This document shows, in pieces, positions 1-8,216 of a DNA stretch of 54,893 bases. Numbering within the stretch: position 1 is the stretch's first letter; each line of letters opens with the position of its first letter. Origin of the DNA: Oricola indica (GTDB taxonomy: Bacteria > Pseudomonadota > Alphaproteobacteria > Rhizobiales > Rhizobiaceae). The notes beneath the pieces are model-generated. The model was not told the DNA's origin. It did not search any database and saw only the letters and a list, made by a program, of their open reading frames with translations. The DNA is taken from contig NZ_JAINFJ010000017.1 in the NCBI RefSeq assembly GCF_019966595.1, positions 1-54,893 on the forward strand. The letters are read 5' to 3'. A program made the translations under genes and the position numbers.

Positions 1-289
1 GGCGGATGTCGGCAGCCGGCACGTGGCCTTCGATCACGTAGCCATCGACGAGCGCGGTGTGACAAGAGACCATGCGCCGCGGCACGTCGTTATCGAGCTT
101 AAACTGCGCTAGAGAGCCCATGAACATGTCTTCGCTTGTTGGTGTGAAGCCATTCTCTTCGAGGTGTTCCATCCAAAAGAGACAGCAGCCACAGCCGTTC
201 GTCTTGTAGACCCCGATAGATGTTGTCTGTGCGTAGGCCTGCATCGCTGGAATTGCAGTGAGGGCCAGAACAGGGAGTAGCAATTTCAT
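1..289 (-). CDS. DUF411 metal-binding protein, runs off the window edge
   Basis: The first 96 residues of a secreted DUF411-family protein; the C-terminus lies outside the window. It starts with a short signal peptide (MKLLLPVLALTAIPAMQAYA) and then has the family's Cys cluster in 'YKTNGCGCCLFWMEHLEENG', followed by a conserved C-H pair in 'MVSCHTALVDGYVIEGHVPA'. DUF411 proteins are periplasmic, copper-associated proteins often found with copper-resistance and cytochrome-oxidase genes; the exact role is unsettled. It is the last visible gene of the minus-strand operon led by the SCO gene at 3168, with a 72-bp gap after the preceding SCO gene. Confidence 0.85.
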   Translation of the reverse strand, partial: MKLLLPVLALTAIPAMQAYAQTTSIGVYKTNGCGCCLFWMEHLEENGFTPTSEDMFMGSLAQFKLDNDVPRRMVSCHTALVDGYVIEGHVPAADIR

Positions 290-361
290 GGATTAGGACC
301 TTTCGGTTGTCGTTCAAGCAATCTCGCTGCGATTTCGGTCTGCGAGAGTATGTACGCAGTG

Positions 362-991
362 CTAGGACGTTTCAGGTTTTGCAATCTCCTTCAACGCCCG
401 CTTTATCTTTGGCACGGCGAATTCACGCGGCTCGTGATAGTCGATCGTGGTGACGAACCGCCCCACAGCGTCAAACAAGAATACGCTGGCGGTGTGGTTC
501 ATCGTGTAATTGCCACCCTCGGTCGGCACCCGCTCGTAGCTCGCGCGAAAGCTGCGCGCGGCCGCCTCGATTTCCTCATCTTCGCCGGTCCAGCCCCGGA
601 TCGCCGAATGGAAATGGCCGACATACTCCGCCATCGCTTCAACGGTGTCGCGCTCCGGGTCGACGGTGATGAAGACCACGTTCATAACCTCGGCCTCTTC
701 CCCTAGATCGTCCAGCCAGCCGGAGATGTCAGAAAGCGTGGTCGGGCAGACGTCGGGGCAGTAGGTGAAGCCGAAGAATACCATGGAGGGGCGCCCGACT
801 AGGGTTCCCGGCCCGACCTCCTTTCCTTCGTGATCCGTCAGGCTGAAATCCATGGCGGAGAGGGCAATAGGCATTTGGCCTGCCGGTTCGGGCGAACCAG
901 GTCCGTCTACCTGCCACCAGCCGATGAACAGCGCGAAGACAAGCACTCCGGCACCTGCGGCGCCGAATCCTAGAATCTTCCGTCGCCACAT
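362..991 (-). CDS. SCO1/SenC-family copper chaperone / thiol reductase
   Basis: A 209-residue, N-terminally anchored thioredoxin-fold protein. A membrane segment covers about residues 8-26. The copper-binding CxxxC is C78/C82 in 'FTYCPDVCPTT', and the third ligand is the His in 'YTMNHTAS'. SCO proteins deliver copper to the CuA centre of cytochrome oxidase or reduce its cysteines. The start overlaps the stop of the upstream PCuAC gene by one base (TGATG), so translation is probably coupled. This pairing fits the known PCuAC-to-SCO copper relay. It is one of three SCO paralogues in the window. Confidence 0.95.
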   Translation of the reverse strand: MWRRKILGFGAAGAGVLVFALFIGWWQVDGPGSPEPAGQMPIALSAMDFSLTDHEGKEVGPGTLVGRPSMVFFGFTYCPDVCPTTLSDISGWLDDLGEEAEVMNVVFITVDPERDTVEAMAEYVGHFHSAIRGWTGEDEEIEAAARSFRASYERVPTEGGNYTMNHTASVFLFDAVGRFVTTIDYHEPREFAVPKIKRALKEIAKPETS

Positions 992-1458
992 CAGTCGCCC
1001 GGACCGCGCGCGGCGATGCTGAGGATCGGCACTTCGACGGTCATCTCGCCTCCGTCGTCAAAAAGCAACGTCAGCGGAAAGGCCTGGCCTTCCATCATCG
1101 GCGTCTGCAACTGCATCAGCATCACGTGCAGACCGCCCGGTTCCAGCGCCACGCTCCCGCCCGGCGCGATGATGATCTCGCCGGCCGGGGTCATAGCAGT
1201 CACGCCCACGGCATTGGTGCTCGTCTCGTGGATCTCGGACATCATGGCGAGCGGCGTCGCGATACCGGTCAGCGCTACCGGCGCGTCGCCGGTGTTACGG
1301 ATCGTCATGTAGGCCGCACCCGGGCGGGTTGTGCCGATGGACGCGCGGGACCACGCGCCTTCGACGACCACATCCTCTGATCCAGCCAGCGCAGGCGTCG
1401 AAGCCGCCGCCAATGACAAAAGCGCTGTCAGGCCGCCGGTGACAATCAAGGCTCTCAT
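991..1458 (-). CDS. PCu(A)C periplasmic copper chaperone
   Basis: A 155-residue secreted protein with a signal peptide ending near 'PALAGSED'. It holds the Cu(I) motif of the family: His in 'SEIHETS', a Met 12 residues on, then 21 residues and an HxM ('GGLHVMLMQL'). It hands Cu(I) to SCO or directly to oxidase subunit II. The start at 1458 is chosen because AAAAGGT lies at a good distance upstream. An in-frame ATG at 1485 overlaps the dsbA-like stop as ATGA and would add nine charged residues; it cannot be excluded. The reading frame stays open upstream to 1740, but that part is antisense-like and not protein-like. Confidence 0.93.
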   Translation of the reverse strand: MRALIVTGGLTALLSLAAASTPALAGSEDVVVEGAWSRASIGTTRPGAAYMTIRNTGDAPVALTGIATPLAMMSEIHETSTNAVGVTAMTPAGEIIIAPGGSVALEPGGLHVMLMQLQTPMMEGQAFPLTLLFDDGGEMTVEVPILSIAARGPGD

Positions 1459-1481
1459 TCTGTTCTTACCTTTTTCTCGAT

Positions 1482-2141
1482 TCATCTCTGCGCCGCTGCG
1501 ACTTCCGCCGCCACCAGGCTCCGCAATTCGGACTCGCCGAACGGGTCGAGCGGCTTGCCATTCACGAAGAACGTCGGCGTGCGGCGAACGCCGACAGCCT
1601 CGACGTCGGCGCGGTCCTGATTCAGGATCGCCATTACTCCCGGCGCAAGCATCTGTGTGCGGGCTGCCTCCGCATCGAGGCCCGCTGTTGCTGCAATCTC
1701 CAGGATCAGGCCCGGCTCGGGTGCCCCGTGCGACGCCCATCTCGGTTGTTCCCGCAGGACAGCCTCTAGAACCGGCTCGAAGACGCCCTGCATGCGTGCG
1801 GCCTCGAGGACACGGATCGCTTCCTCCGACGCCTGGCCGTGGAAGGGCGTATAACGGATGATCACGCGAACGGCATCCCCATGCTCTGCCATGATGTCAT
1901 CCACGACCGGAAAGAAGGCACGGCAGGCCTCGCAGGCGGGGTCAAAGAACTCGACGATGGTGACGGCTGCATCCTCGGGGCCGAGAACGGGCGAGTAGGG
2001 CCGGATCAGCGCATCCGACTGTTCCGGGGAGACACGCGCGGCCTCCGCCTCTGGACCGGGGCGTGTCACATACCAGGTCGCGCCGCCGAAACCGGCGACG
2101 CCAAATGCAAGAACGGAGAGGATCAGGCCGCGTCGGTTCAT
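1482..2141 (-). CDS. DsbA-like periplasmic thiol oxidoreductase
   Basis: A 219-residue protein with an N-terminal anchor or signal (residues 5-25) and a DsbA-type thioredoxin fold. The active site is CEAC in 'EFFDPACEACRAFF'; the cis-proline region is 'RRTPTFFVNGKPL' near the C-terminus. It starts inside the dsbB gene with an ATGA overlap (2138-2141). DsbB, its likely electron acceptor, is translated just before it. Inside a SCO/PCuAC operon it may oxidise or isomerise the cysteines of copper proteins; that is inference. The paralogue at 24338-24994 shares the same motif and neighbours. Confidence 0.92.
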   Translation of the reverse strand: MNRRGLILSVLAFGVAGFGGATWYVTRPGPEAEAARVSPEQSDALIRPYSPVLGPEDAAVTIVEFFDPACEACRAFFPVVDDIMAEHGDAVRVIIRYTPFHGQASEEAIRVLEAARMQGVFEPVLEAVLREQPRWASHGAPEPGLILEIAATAGLDAEAARTQMLAPGVMAILNQDRADVEAVGVRRTPTFFVNGKPLDPFGESELRSLVAAEVAAAQR

Positions 2142-2560
2142 GAATGCATATCCTTCAGGGAGAGGGCCGAAAGCACGCCGATCAGGGTAAAGGCGGCGAG
2201 CGCCATCAGCGGGATCGGAATACCGAAGACCAACTGGTTGTCATTGGTGCAGGACGGACCGGTGGCCGCGCAGGGCTGGATGCGCTCGGGGATCAACCCT
2301 GCGTAGAGGCCCAGGTGCCAGAGCGCGACCGCGCCCCCGCCGAGCGCAAGCGCGATGCCATATCGCCCCACGCGACCGTCGTGCCACCAGAGGCCGAGCC
2401 CTAGGATGACGGGAAGCGGGAACATGAAGGCACGTTGGAACCAGCAGAGCATACAGGGTGTCTGCCCCAGCACCTCGCCGATGAAGAGCACGGTGAGCGA
2501 GGCCGTGAGAGCGATCACCCACGCCAGCCCGAGAGCCGTTTCTCCGGATATGCGGGTCAT
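2138..2560 (-). CDS. dsbB: DsbB-family disulfide bond formation membrane protein
   Basis: A 140-residue, four-helix inner-membrane protein. The first redox pair is C36/C39 in 'GQTPCMLCWFQRAF'; the second pair is in 'IQPCAATGPSCTND'. DsbB-type proteins pass electrons from a DsbA partner to quinone. The length matches the short BdbC-like branch. It lies 5 bp downstream of the SCO gene and overlaps the DsbA-like gene by ATGA, so it forms a dedicated oxidase pair with it. Confidence 0.93.
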   Translation of the reverse strand: MTRISGETALGLAWVIALTASLTVLFIGEVLGQTPCMLCWFQRAFMFPLPVILGLGLWWHDGRVGRYGIALALGGGAVALWHLGLYAGLIPERIQPCAATGPSCTNDNQLVFGIPIPLMALAAFTLIGVLSALSLKDMHS

Positions 2561-2565
2561 GTCGG

Positions 2566-3168
2566 TCAGATCCTTTCTCCCAGGTCGGCGAGGATCTCTT
2601 CTGCAGGCGTGCCGTACGCCCAGGAGTCGGCGAATCCTGCCTCGGTGTCGAAGAGGAACAGATGCGACGTGTGGCTCATTGTGTAGCCGTCGGGGGCCCC
2701 GGCCTCTTCAATGCGTTCGAAAAAGATCGGGAAGGTTTCTGAGGTCTTGGCGATTTGCTCAGGCGTGCCGGTCAACCCGATGATGCTGGCATCGAACAGA
2801 GGAACGTATTCTGCAAGAGCCTTCGGAGTGTCCCGTTCGGGATCAATCGAGATAAAGATCGGTTGGACTCTTTCGGCATCCTCGCCCAGGCCATCCATGA
2901 CGGCCGACACCTCCGCAAGTGTCATAGGGCAGACATCGGGACAGTTGGTAAAGCCGAAGAAAACTAGCATCCAGCGGCCCGCAAAATCGTCTTCCGTGCG
3001 TACAATACCCTGATGATCGGTCAGTTCGAACTCCGCGACGAACGCTGGATCGGTCTCTGTTTGCGCTCTGTCGGCGCGATAGTCGGACCAGAGCAGTAGC
3101 CATCCGAACACGAGAGCTGCAATGGCCACCAGGACCCAGAGAATTTTTCTTGCCGATGCGAGGGACAA
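2566..3168 (-). CDS. SCO1/SenC-family protein, first gene of the operon
   Basis: A 200-residue SCO protein with a membrane segment at about residues 9-27, CxxxC at C76/C80 ('FTNCPDVCPMT') and the His ligand in 'YTMSHTSH'. The most likely start is TTG at 3168, since no ATG or GTG in this frame precedes it; a weak AGG lies about 10 bases upstream. An ATG nearby at about 3184 is out of frame. It leads the minus-strand operon and is preceded by a MerR-type promoter at 3205-3235. Function as for the other SCO proteins: copper delivery or thiol reduction at CuA sites. Confidence 0.92.
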   Translation of the reverse strand: MSLASARKILWVLVAIAALVFGWLLLWSDYRADRAQTETDPAFVAEFELTDHQGIVRTEDDFAGRWMLVFFGFTNCPDVCPMTLAEVSAVMDGLGEDAERVQPIFISIDPERDTPKALAEYVPLFDASIIGLTGTPEQIAKTSETFPIFFERIEEAGAPDGYTMSHTSHLFLFDTEAGFADSWAYGTPAEEILADLGERI

Positions 3169-3204
3169 TTTGGTCTGCCTAACATTAATTCTCGATTGTT
3201 CCGG

Positions 3205-3235
3205 CGCTTACATCCTCTAGCTGCTGTAGATTCAA
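3205..3235 (-). promoter_or_regulatory. MerR-type promoter of the SCO/Dsb/PCuAC operon
   Basis: Read on the minus strand: -35 TTGAAT, a 19-base spacer CTACAGCAGCTAGAGGATG, then -10 TAAGCG. The over-long 19-bp spacer carrying a dyad is the hallmark of promoters activated by MerR-family proteins. The spacer core AGCAGCTAGAG matches the other candidate sites in the window. It lies 37 bp before the TTG start at 3168 and between that gene and a broken divergent merR, the usual arrangement for a regulator and its target. Confidence 0.75.
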
Positions 3236-3335
3236 GCTTGATTGTCGGGCTGCGGCAGGAGGTCACACGATCGTGACTACAATCCTTGTAATGCCGCGCC
3301 GTCAGTTCTACAGGGCTGTACGTTTCGGGGAGAGC

Positions 3336-3595
3336 AAATATCCTGCCGACCGAAAGTCTGGCGAAGACCGGCACGAAGATGCAAACAATCCGGTCTTGCT
3401 AGTAGATCGGGCTCACGCCGTAGCCGGACCTTATGGAGGGCGGGCAACGCCGCTCAGGGGATGGCCAACTTTACTGGCTGTCATTCATTCGCCATCGCGG
3501 CAACTTTCTCGCTCGATGCGATCCGAGAACTCCTAGATCTCCGCGACCATCCGGAACAGTCCCGCGACGAGGCCGATGCGATTGCCCGCCGTCGG
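3336..3595 (+). pseudogene. merR-family regulator remnant, divergent from the SCO operon
   Basis: Pieces of a MerR-type regulator can be read in two frames. They include 'SLAKTGTKMQTIR' (HTH), 'IGLTP' and 'EGGQRR' (wing), 'LSFIRHR' and 'SLDAIRELLDLRDHPEQS' (dimerisation helix). Stops follow 'QTIRSC' and 'IGLTP', and there is a frameshift near 3500. The metal-site Cys expected after 'HPEQS' reads as Arg. The frame runs into an IS630 fragment at about 3592, so the C-terminal metal loop is lost. Position and orientation make it the probable original regulator of the promoter at 3205-3235. Confidence 0.75.
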
Positions 3596-3760
3596 GGGAG
3601 ACGCTGCCCCGGCCACAGGGTTGGCGCCGTGCCTCGCGGCTTGATGCCCATAAAGCCTTCATCGTCGGGCTGATCGGTGAGCGCAAGGACATCACGCTGA
3701 AGGAGATGGTTGAGCGGCTATGGGTCGAGCGTTCGGTGCAGATCTGCCGCAGCGCCCTTG
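3592..3760 (+). mobile_element. IS630-family transposase fragment
   Basis: The plus frame reads 'GWRRASRLDAHKAFIVG' and 'ITLKEMVERLWVERSVQI', the N-terminal helix-turn-helix region of an IS630-family transposase. About 140 bases are nearly identical to the fragment at 8766-9044 on the other strand, so the two form a long inverted repeat. No catalytic domain or end repeat remains. It cuts off the 3' end of the merR remnant. The sequence from here to 4004 is unassigned debris; a short frame near 3880-3950 ('LYRRIIRHWMNRRVDRI') was not identified. Confidence 0.75.
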
Positions 3761-4019
3761 CACGAGCGCTGCGACGCTCCAGTGGACCGGGTGCGATACC
3801 TGCAATCAGAAGACCGGCATCGCCCGCGACTTCGGAACTTCTATGCGCCCGACGACTTCTAACTAAAGCATCTTGATGATTTCGAAATTCTGCACGACTG
3901 GCTCTATCGTCGCATCATCCGCCACTGGATGAACAGACGCGTCGACAGGATCTAGAACGGCCAATTGCCGCGCGTTCCGGGTCTCGCTCTAACGAAACGC
4001 AGTCATGGGGAAACAAACC

Positions 4020-4976
4020 ATGCCACATGATCACGGCCACGCCCATATCGACCCCGCATCCGGCGATCGACGCGTCTCGATCGCTATTTGGGCGAACGGG
4101 CTTCTGACCGTTGTGCAGATCGCAGGCGGCATCCTAGCAGGCAGTCTCGCCCTGATCGCCGACGCTCTGCACAATTTCTCGGACATGGCGTCGCTGGTCA
4201 TCGCCTTCGTCGCGCGCAAGATAGCAAGGCGGCCGCCGGATGAGCGCATGACTTTCGGCTACGGGCGGATCGAGATCGTTGCGGCACTGATCAATTACAC
4301 GACGCTGATCCTCGTAGGCGTCTACCTGATCTACGAGGGCGGCATGCGGATGATCGATCCTCCCGAAGTCCAGGGCTGGACCGTGGTGATCCTCGGTGGT
4401 GTGGCACTCCTCGTGGACACGTTGACCGCGCTCCTGACGTACTCGATGCAGAAAGGCAGCGTGAACATCCGTGCGCTCTTCTTACACAACTTGTCAGACG
4501 CGCTTGCCTCCGTCGCGGTCATCGTCGGCGGCTCGCTGATCATCCTCTACGACATGCGGTGGGTCGATCCTGCTATCACCATCGGCATTGCGCTCTACAT
4601 TCTCTACCTCGCCGTGACCGAGATCGGCGGACCAGCGCGAACCCTGATGCTGGGGAGCCCGCCAGACATCGACAACGCGGCCGTCATTGAGGCGATGCGA
4701 AGCGCCGAAGGGGTGTCCGACGTTCACCACGTGCATCTCTGGCAAATGCAGGAGCACGAAGCGGCGCTCGACTGCCACGTGGTCCTCACGGCCGACGGAT
4801 GGATGCAGATCGAAGCGGTCAAGAGCGCCATGAAGAAGCGGCTAGGAGATAGTTTCGGCATCGCCCATTCCAGCCTCGAATTCGAACGCGAGGATAACGC
4901 GCACCAGAATGCCGACCTTTACGGCCATGGCGGAGCGGCACAAAAGGAGGAAAGACATGTACACCGAGACACTTAA
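4020..4976 (+). CDS. CDF-family cation efflux transporter (CzcD/ZitB-like)
   Basis: A 318-residue six-helix cation diffusion facilitator that exports Zn(II)-type cations by proton antiport. The N-terminus is His-rich ('MPHDHGHAH'). Both site-A pairs are visible: H51/D55 in 'DALHNFSD' (TM2) and the HxxxD of 'LFLHNLSDALAS' (TM5). A C-terminal cytoplasmic domain with 'VHHVHLWQMQEHEAALD' follows, and the tail is His-containing. Start 4020 is preferred over the in-frame ATG at 4005 because GGGGA lies 8 bases before it. The 3' end overlaps the next gene by 20 bp. Confidence 0.95.
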   Translation: MPHDHGHAHIDPASGDRRVSIAIWANGLLTVVQIAGGILAGSLALIADALHNFSDMASLVIAFVARKIARRPPDERMTFGYGRIEIVAALINYTTLILVGVYLIYEGGMRMIDPPEVQGWTVVILGGVALLVDTLTALLTYSMQKGSVNIRALFLHNLSDALASVAVIVGGSLIILYDMRWVDPAITIGIALYILYLAVTEIGGPARTLMLGSPPDIDNAAVIEAMRSAEGVSDVHHVHLWQMQEHEAALDCHVVLTADGWMQIEAVKSAMKKRLGDSFGIAHSSLEFEREDNAHQNADLYGHGGAAQKEERHVHRDT

Positions 4977-5319
4977 GGATAATGACGACGTGATCGGCAT
5001 CGCATGCGACGGTAAGCTTACCGAAAGAGACATGAAGTGCATTCATGCGCTATTGCACGGACGCCTTGCCGAATCGGAGAGGCTTGGCCTCGTTGTTGAT
5101 CTAACGAATTTCGACGGTTATGCGGGGCTGTTCGCGGCGCTAGAGGATTTCCGAATGGACACGTCGCATAGAAATGATTTCTCCCGCATAGCCGTGATTG
5201 GTGATGAGGCGTGGATGGATTGGGGCACAAAGTTAGCTAGTACCTTAACCCGCTCCGAGATCCGCTGGTTTAGCGCCCGCGAACACGAAAATGCGGGCAA
5301 CTGGGCGCGCGGTGAATAA
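4957..5319 (+). CDS. SpoIIAA-like (STAS-fold) small cytoplasmic protein
   Basis: A 120-residue soluble protein resembling the SpoIIAA-like/DUF3478 group: 'IACDGKLTERDM' at the N-terminus, 'LVVDLTNFDGYAGLFAALEDF' in the middle and 'SRIAVIGDEAWMDWGTKLAS' near the end. Members commonly sit beside cation transporters, but their biochemical role is not known. The start at 4957 follows a strong AAGGAGG at 7 bases. It lies inside the 3' end of the CDF gene, so the two are co-translated. No metal-binding motif is seen. Confidence 0.8.
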   Translation: MYTETLKDNDDVIGIACDGKLTERDMKCIHALLHGRLAESERLGLVVDLTNFDGYAGLFAALEDFRMDTSHRNDFSRIAVIGDEAWMDWGTKLASTLTRSEIRWFSAREHENAGNWARGE

Positions 5320-5608
5320 TTTGCTGATGAACTGATTTCTTCTGACGGCTCCATTTCCCCCTAAATATGCTGCTGATTGTCGTCTTCCAAGTGGTGGCGC
5401 CGACATCAGCGGTAATAAAACGACTTCGGAGACCGTTGTGGAACAAGTGCCTCGCCAAAGGTATACTCTCTGATACCACCACAAAACGGGACGGCTAGGA
5501 TGAAATCAGCGGTGGGATGCACCGTAGCTGCAGCTTGGTGATTTGTTGCCGAAAGTCCTTAGAGGACCGCATTTGGTGGACCTATCGATCCTTGTCGAGC
5601 CAACGTTT
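5320..5608. other. Non-coding, AT-richer stretch
   Basis: No convincing gene or promoter was seen between the STAS-like gene and the convergent SleB gene. A short inverted repeat, GGTAT-N8-ATACC at about 5460-5477, could form a weak hairpin, but it has no T-run. Confidence 0.4.
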
Positions 5609-6670
5609 CTAGCTCCATCCGCCGCCGTAGGTTCGATAGAAACGATGGGCTCCGATGTTTGCTACATTCTCCATAGCATCGGCCCAGCTGGGTCTTACAT
5701 AATCCGCAAAATAGTGGGTTGCTGACGCGACGTCGGAAATGAATATTTTTCCGGCAGTGACCGCCATCGCGATTTGCTCGGCGAGTTCATACGCTGATCT
5801 ATTTGCAACTTGTTCAGGAAGTCCATCGCATGCGAACGAAAACTGGCAGCGGTTCAAGACCTCGGCGTTCTGATACACAACATCACAAACCGTGTTCGGA
5901 AAGGTGGGGTTTCGGACGCGGTTCAAGATGACTTGTGCGACCGCCGCTTGACCCTTTGGAGACTCTCCTCGCGCTTCGAAGTAGATTCCGTCGGTGAGAC
6001 ATTTTTGCTCATCCGCCGCGAACGTCTTGGCAGGGAGAGGTTTTTGAAGCCACTCATGATCCCCCTCGATTGCCGGCGGTATGAATCTGTCCTCCTTATT
6101 TTTTGTCTTGGCGAACAGACTGTCGAATGCCGAAAGAACATAATGTTCCGGCTCGGCAGGAGCGTAAGCGGTCGCCAAAGAATCAGCGCGATCATTGGTG
6201 ACCAAGTTCTTGAGGACATCCGGAACTCCGTCGTATCGATCGTGGTCGGGGGAATGAAATGCACGCGCGATTGCAATTTGGGGATCCGATGGCTCAGATT
6301 TTTCGAACTGTTGGAGCATTGGATCAGAGGGACGAAAGAAGTTCTGGTCCCGGGGTGCGAGATCGGTCAACGACCCTCTTAGTTGCAATCCGATGGGACT
6401 CGGACGTGACGTCTTTTCCATTCGGTTGATCCGCGACGCGGTGTCGGGAAACCTTCCTCCGGGTCGTAGGGGCGATGCGATTGATGCCAGGTTTAGTGCT
6501 GCGGTAGTGTGCAGAGGGCGAGCTGCCCGTGTGGGTATGGCGAGGGTCACCGTGCCCCCTATTAAAAGCAATACAGTTACATGCCCCGCGAGCTTTCGTG
6601 CCACGCTCGCTAACCGGCTCCTTGTATTGAACACGCTACCTCCGTGTGTTCGCGAGCCTCGACAATCCAT
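5609..6670 (-). CDS. Cell-wall hydrolase, SleB/Hydrolase_2 family
   Basis: A 353-residue secreted or anchored protein. A hydrophobic segment ('HVTVLLLIGGTVTLAIPTRA') lies near residue 30 and the SleB-type lytic domain forms the C-terminal third. Its signature is 'YFEARGESPKGQAAVAQ' and 'NRVRNPTFPNTVCD', with the catalytic Glu in EARGE, then 'CQFSFACDG' and a terminal 'YRTYGGGWS'. Such enzymes cleave the glycan strands of peptidoglycan. The start at 6670 was chosen because AAGG precedes it and the signal segment follows at the usual distance. The frame stays open to 6883 with non-protein-like sequence. A close paralogue is at 43876-45051. Confidence 0.88.
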   Translation of the reverse strand: MDCRGSRTHGGSVFNTRSRLASVARKLAGHVTVLLLIGGTVTLAIPTRAARPLHTTAALNLASIASPLRPGGRFPDTASRINRMEKTSRPSPIGLQLRGSLTDLAPRDQNFFRPSDPMLQQFEKSEPSDPQIAIARAFHSPDHDRYDGVPDVLKNLVTNDRADSLATAYAPAEPEHYVLSAFDSLFAKTKNKEDRFIPPAIEGDHEWLQKPLPAKTFAADEQKCLTDGIYFEARGESPKGQAAVAQVILNRVRNPTFPNTVCDVVYQNAEVLNRCQFSFACDGLPEQVANRSAYELAEQIAMAVTAGKIFISDVASATHYFADYVRPSWADAMENVANIGAHRFYRTYGGGWS

Positions 6671-6934
6671 CGTTAACCTTAACGAATCACTAAGAGAAGA
6701 GGCGTTCACCAGTGTGGAGTCGGTTGCAATGCCATTCCGGCAAATCCGTGACGACGATGCGGGACCTTTGGTCACTCCGCCGCAATGGAGCTGTTTCACG
6801 CTTGAGTGCGCCGTAGCGTTCAGCTGGTACATTCGTGATGAAGGAGACAACGGCAAGCTGGTGCTTCGTCGATCCATTGACACGCGAACTCACCGAAAAT
6901 TAATATTTCCTTAGTATGAGGAATCGGGTGAGGA

Positions 6935-7546
6935 ATGGACCTAAATTGTACACTACTAACTTCATTCGGAAACGTCCTGATTCTAGTGGCTGGACAAGCC
7001 GTGTCTCATGCGGCGGAATCGCAAGACTTTATGGAGGTCGGCGACCTCACGTCTCAGCCGATCGGACATTATGAACTCTGTAGGCGAATACCGGAAGAAT
7101 GCGCTGCTTAGCCCTCGCACGTCCTTCCAGCGAATCTTTCTCAATGGCTCATAGACAAGCTCACGGTCACAACCGTCGAGGTCAATTGGGCCGTGAAGCC
7201 GGTTAGTGATTTGGACAATTACGGTAGCGAGGAGGTCTGGGCCTATCCGGAGGGGAGCGGCGACTGCGAAGATTACGCCCTCGAGAAAAGGAAACGTCTG
7301 AGCGGTGCGGGCCTGCCCCCCGGGAATCTACTCCTCACAGTTGTTCGGAAGCCGGACGGTGAGGGACACGCCGTCCTCACGGTACGCACCGACAATGGAG
7401 ACTTCGTACTCGACAATCTGGACGACCGCGTGCGCCTGTGGCGATCTACAGATTACAAATACCTGAAGCGCCAAGACACGAAACACGCGGGACGATGGGT
7501 TACTATTCGCGTAGGACAGGAACCACTTGTAGGGGCGGTGGATTAA
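6935..7546 (+). pseudogene. BTLCP/LapG-type cysteine protease gene with an internal TAG
   Basis: The frame runs from an ATG at 6935 (signal segment 'NVLILVAGQAVSHAA') through 'TSQPIGHYELCRR' to a TAG at 7109-7111. It then continues in the same frame to 7546 with 'GSGDCEDYALEKRK', 'EGHAVLTVRTDNGDFVLDN' and 'YLKRQDTKHAGRWVTIR'. The catalytic Cys, His and Asp are all after the stop. Alignment with the intact copies at 27726 and 47548 needs no gap at the TAG, which sits where one has Arg. A single nonsense change is therefore the only visible lesion. It is divergent from the SleB gene at 6670. Confidence 0.85.
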
Positions 7547-7655
7547 CCTTTGCGGAAATTTCGAATTTAACCCGCGCTATAAGATCTCTCGAACTGGCCT
7601 GCTGCCGGTTTCGTGGACACCGAGATAAGGTGTTTGACGGAACTGGAGAGTTGGA

Positions 7656-7915
7656 ATGCAGAGAAGGAAGTTCAGCCACGAGTTCAAGCTTGAGGCGGTG
7701 AGGCTGGTGAAGGACCGGGCGTTGCGGTGGCGCAGGCGGCCCGCGACCTTGATGTCTACGAGAATGTGCTGCGCAAATGGGTGCGCGAGCTATCGGGCGA
7801 TCCGCAGCACGCCTATCCAGGCCATGGGCAGATGAAGCCGGACCAGCAAGAGATCGATCGGCTGCGCAAGGAAGTGGCGAAGCTGAAGGCGGAGCGCGAC
7901 ATCCTAAAAACGTCG
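7656..7915 (+). pseudogene. IS3-family orfA, frameshifted
   Basis: It starts 'MQRRKFSHEFKLEAVRLVKD' and then loses one base near 7717, where an expected run of G is one short. The product continues in the next frame as 'VAQAARDLDVYENVLRKWV' to 'KLKAERDILKT', the leucine-zipper end of OrfA. After about 7915 the sequence no longer matches the family, marking the deletion point. Confidence 0.85.
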
Positions 7916-8216
7916 CAGGGCCGTGGCCCGCCTGTGCGCGGTAGAAACACCTGCTACTCTTGGACGTGGAGGGGAGTTGCCGATGGCTTATTGGAGGCAT
8001 TCGACCCCGTTAAAAAACGTGGACATGGGCCGATGCGCACTTGAGAATGGTGACGCCGCTTCGACGGTGATCCCGGTTAGGAAGATGACGGACTTGCACG
8101 ACCCAGCCCCTCCTGGATGAACGGAGGAGATGCCATGATGAAGACTACCAGCGGTGACCAGCCAGCTTTGAAGATGGTCAATCCCCGGCGCTGCGGCAAT
8201 CTACATTGGTTCGACC

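Noticed and set aside
991-1740. 249-residue version of the PCuAC protein
   Set aside because: The upstream 85-95 residues are an Arg/Gly-rich translation antisense-like to the DsbA gene; signal peptide and ribosome site place the start at 1458 (or 1485).
3433-3876. 147-residue protein
   Set aside because: A chimera of merR and IS630 remnants read through in one frame.
5810-6382. 190-residue plus-strand reading frame
   Set aside because: It lies opposite the SleB gene, whose domain motifs are clear, and shows no recognisable features itself.
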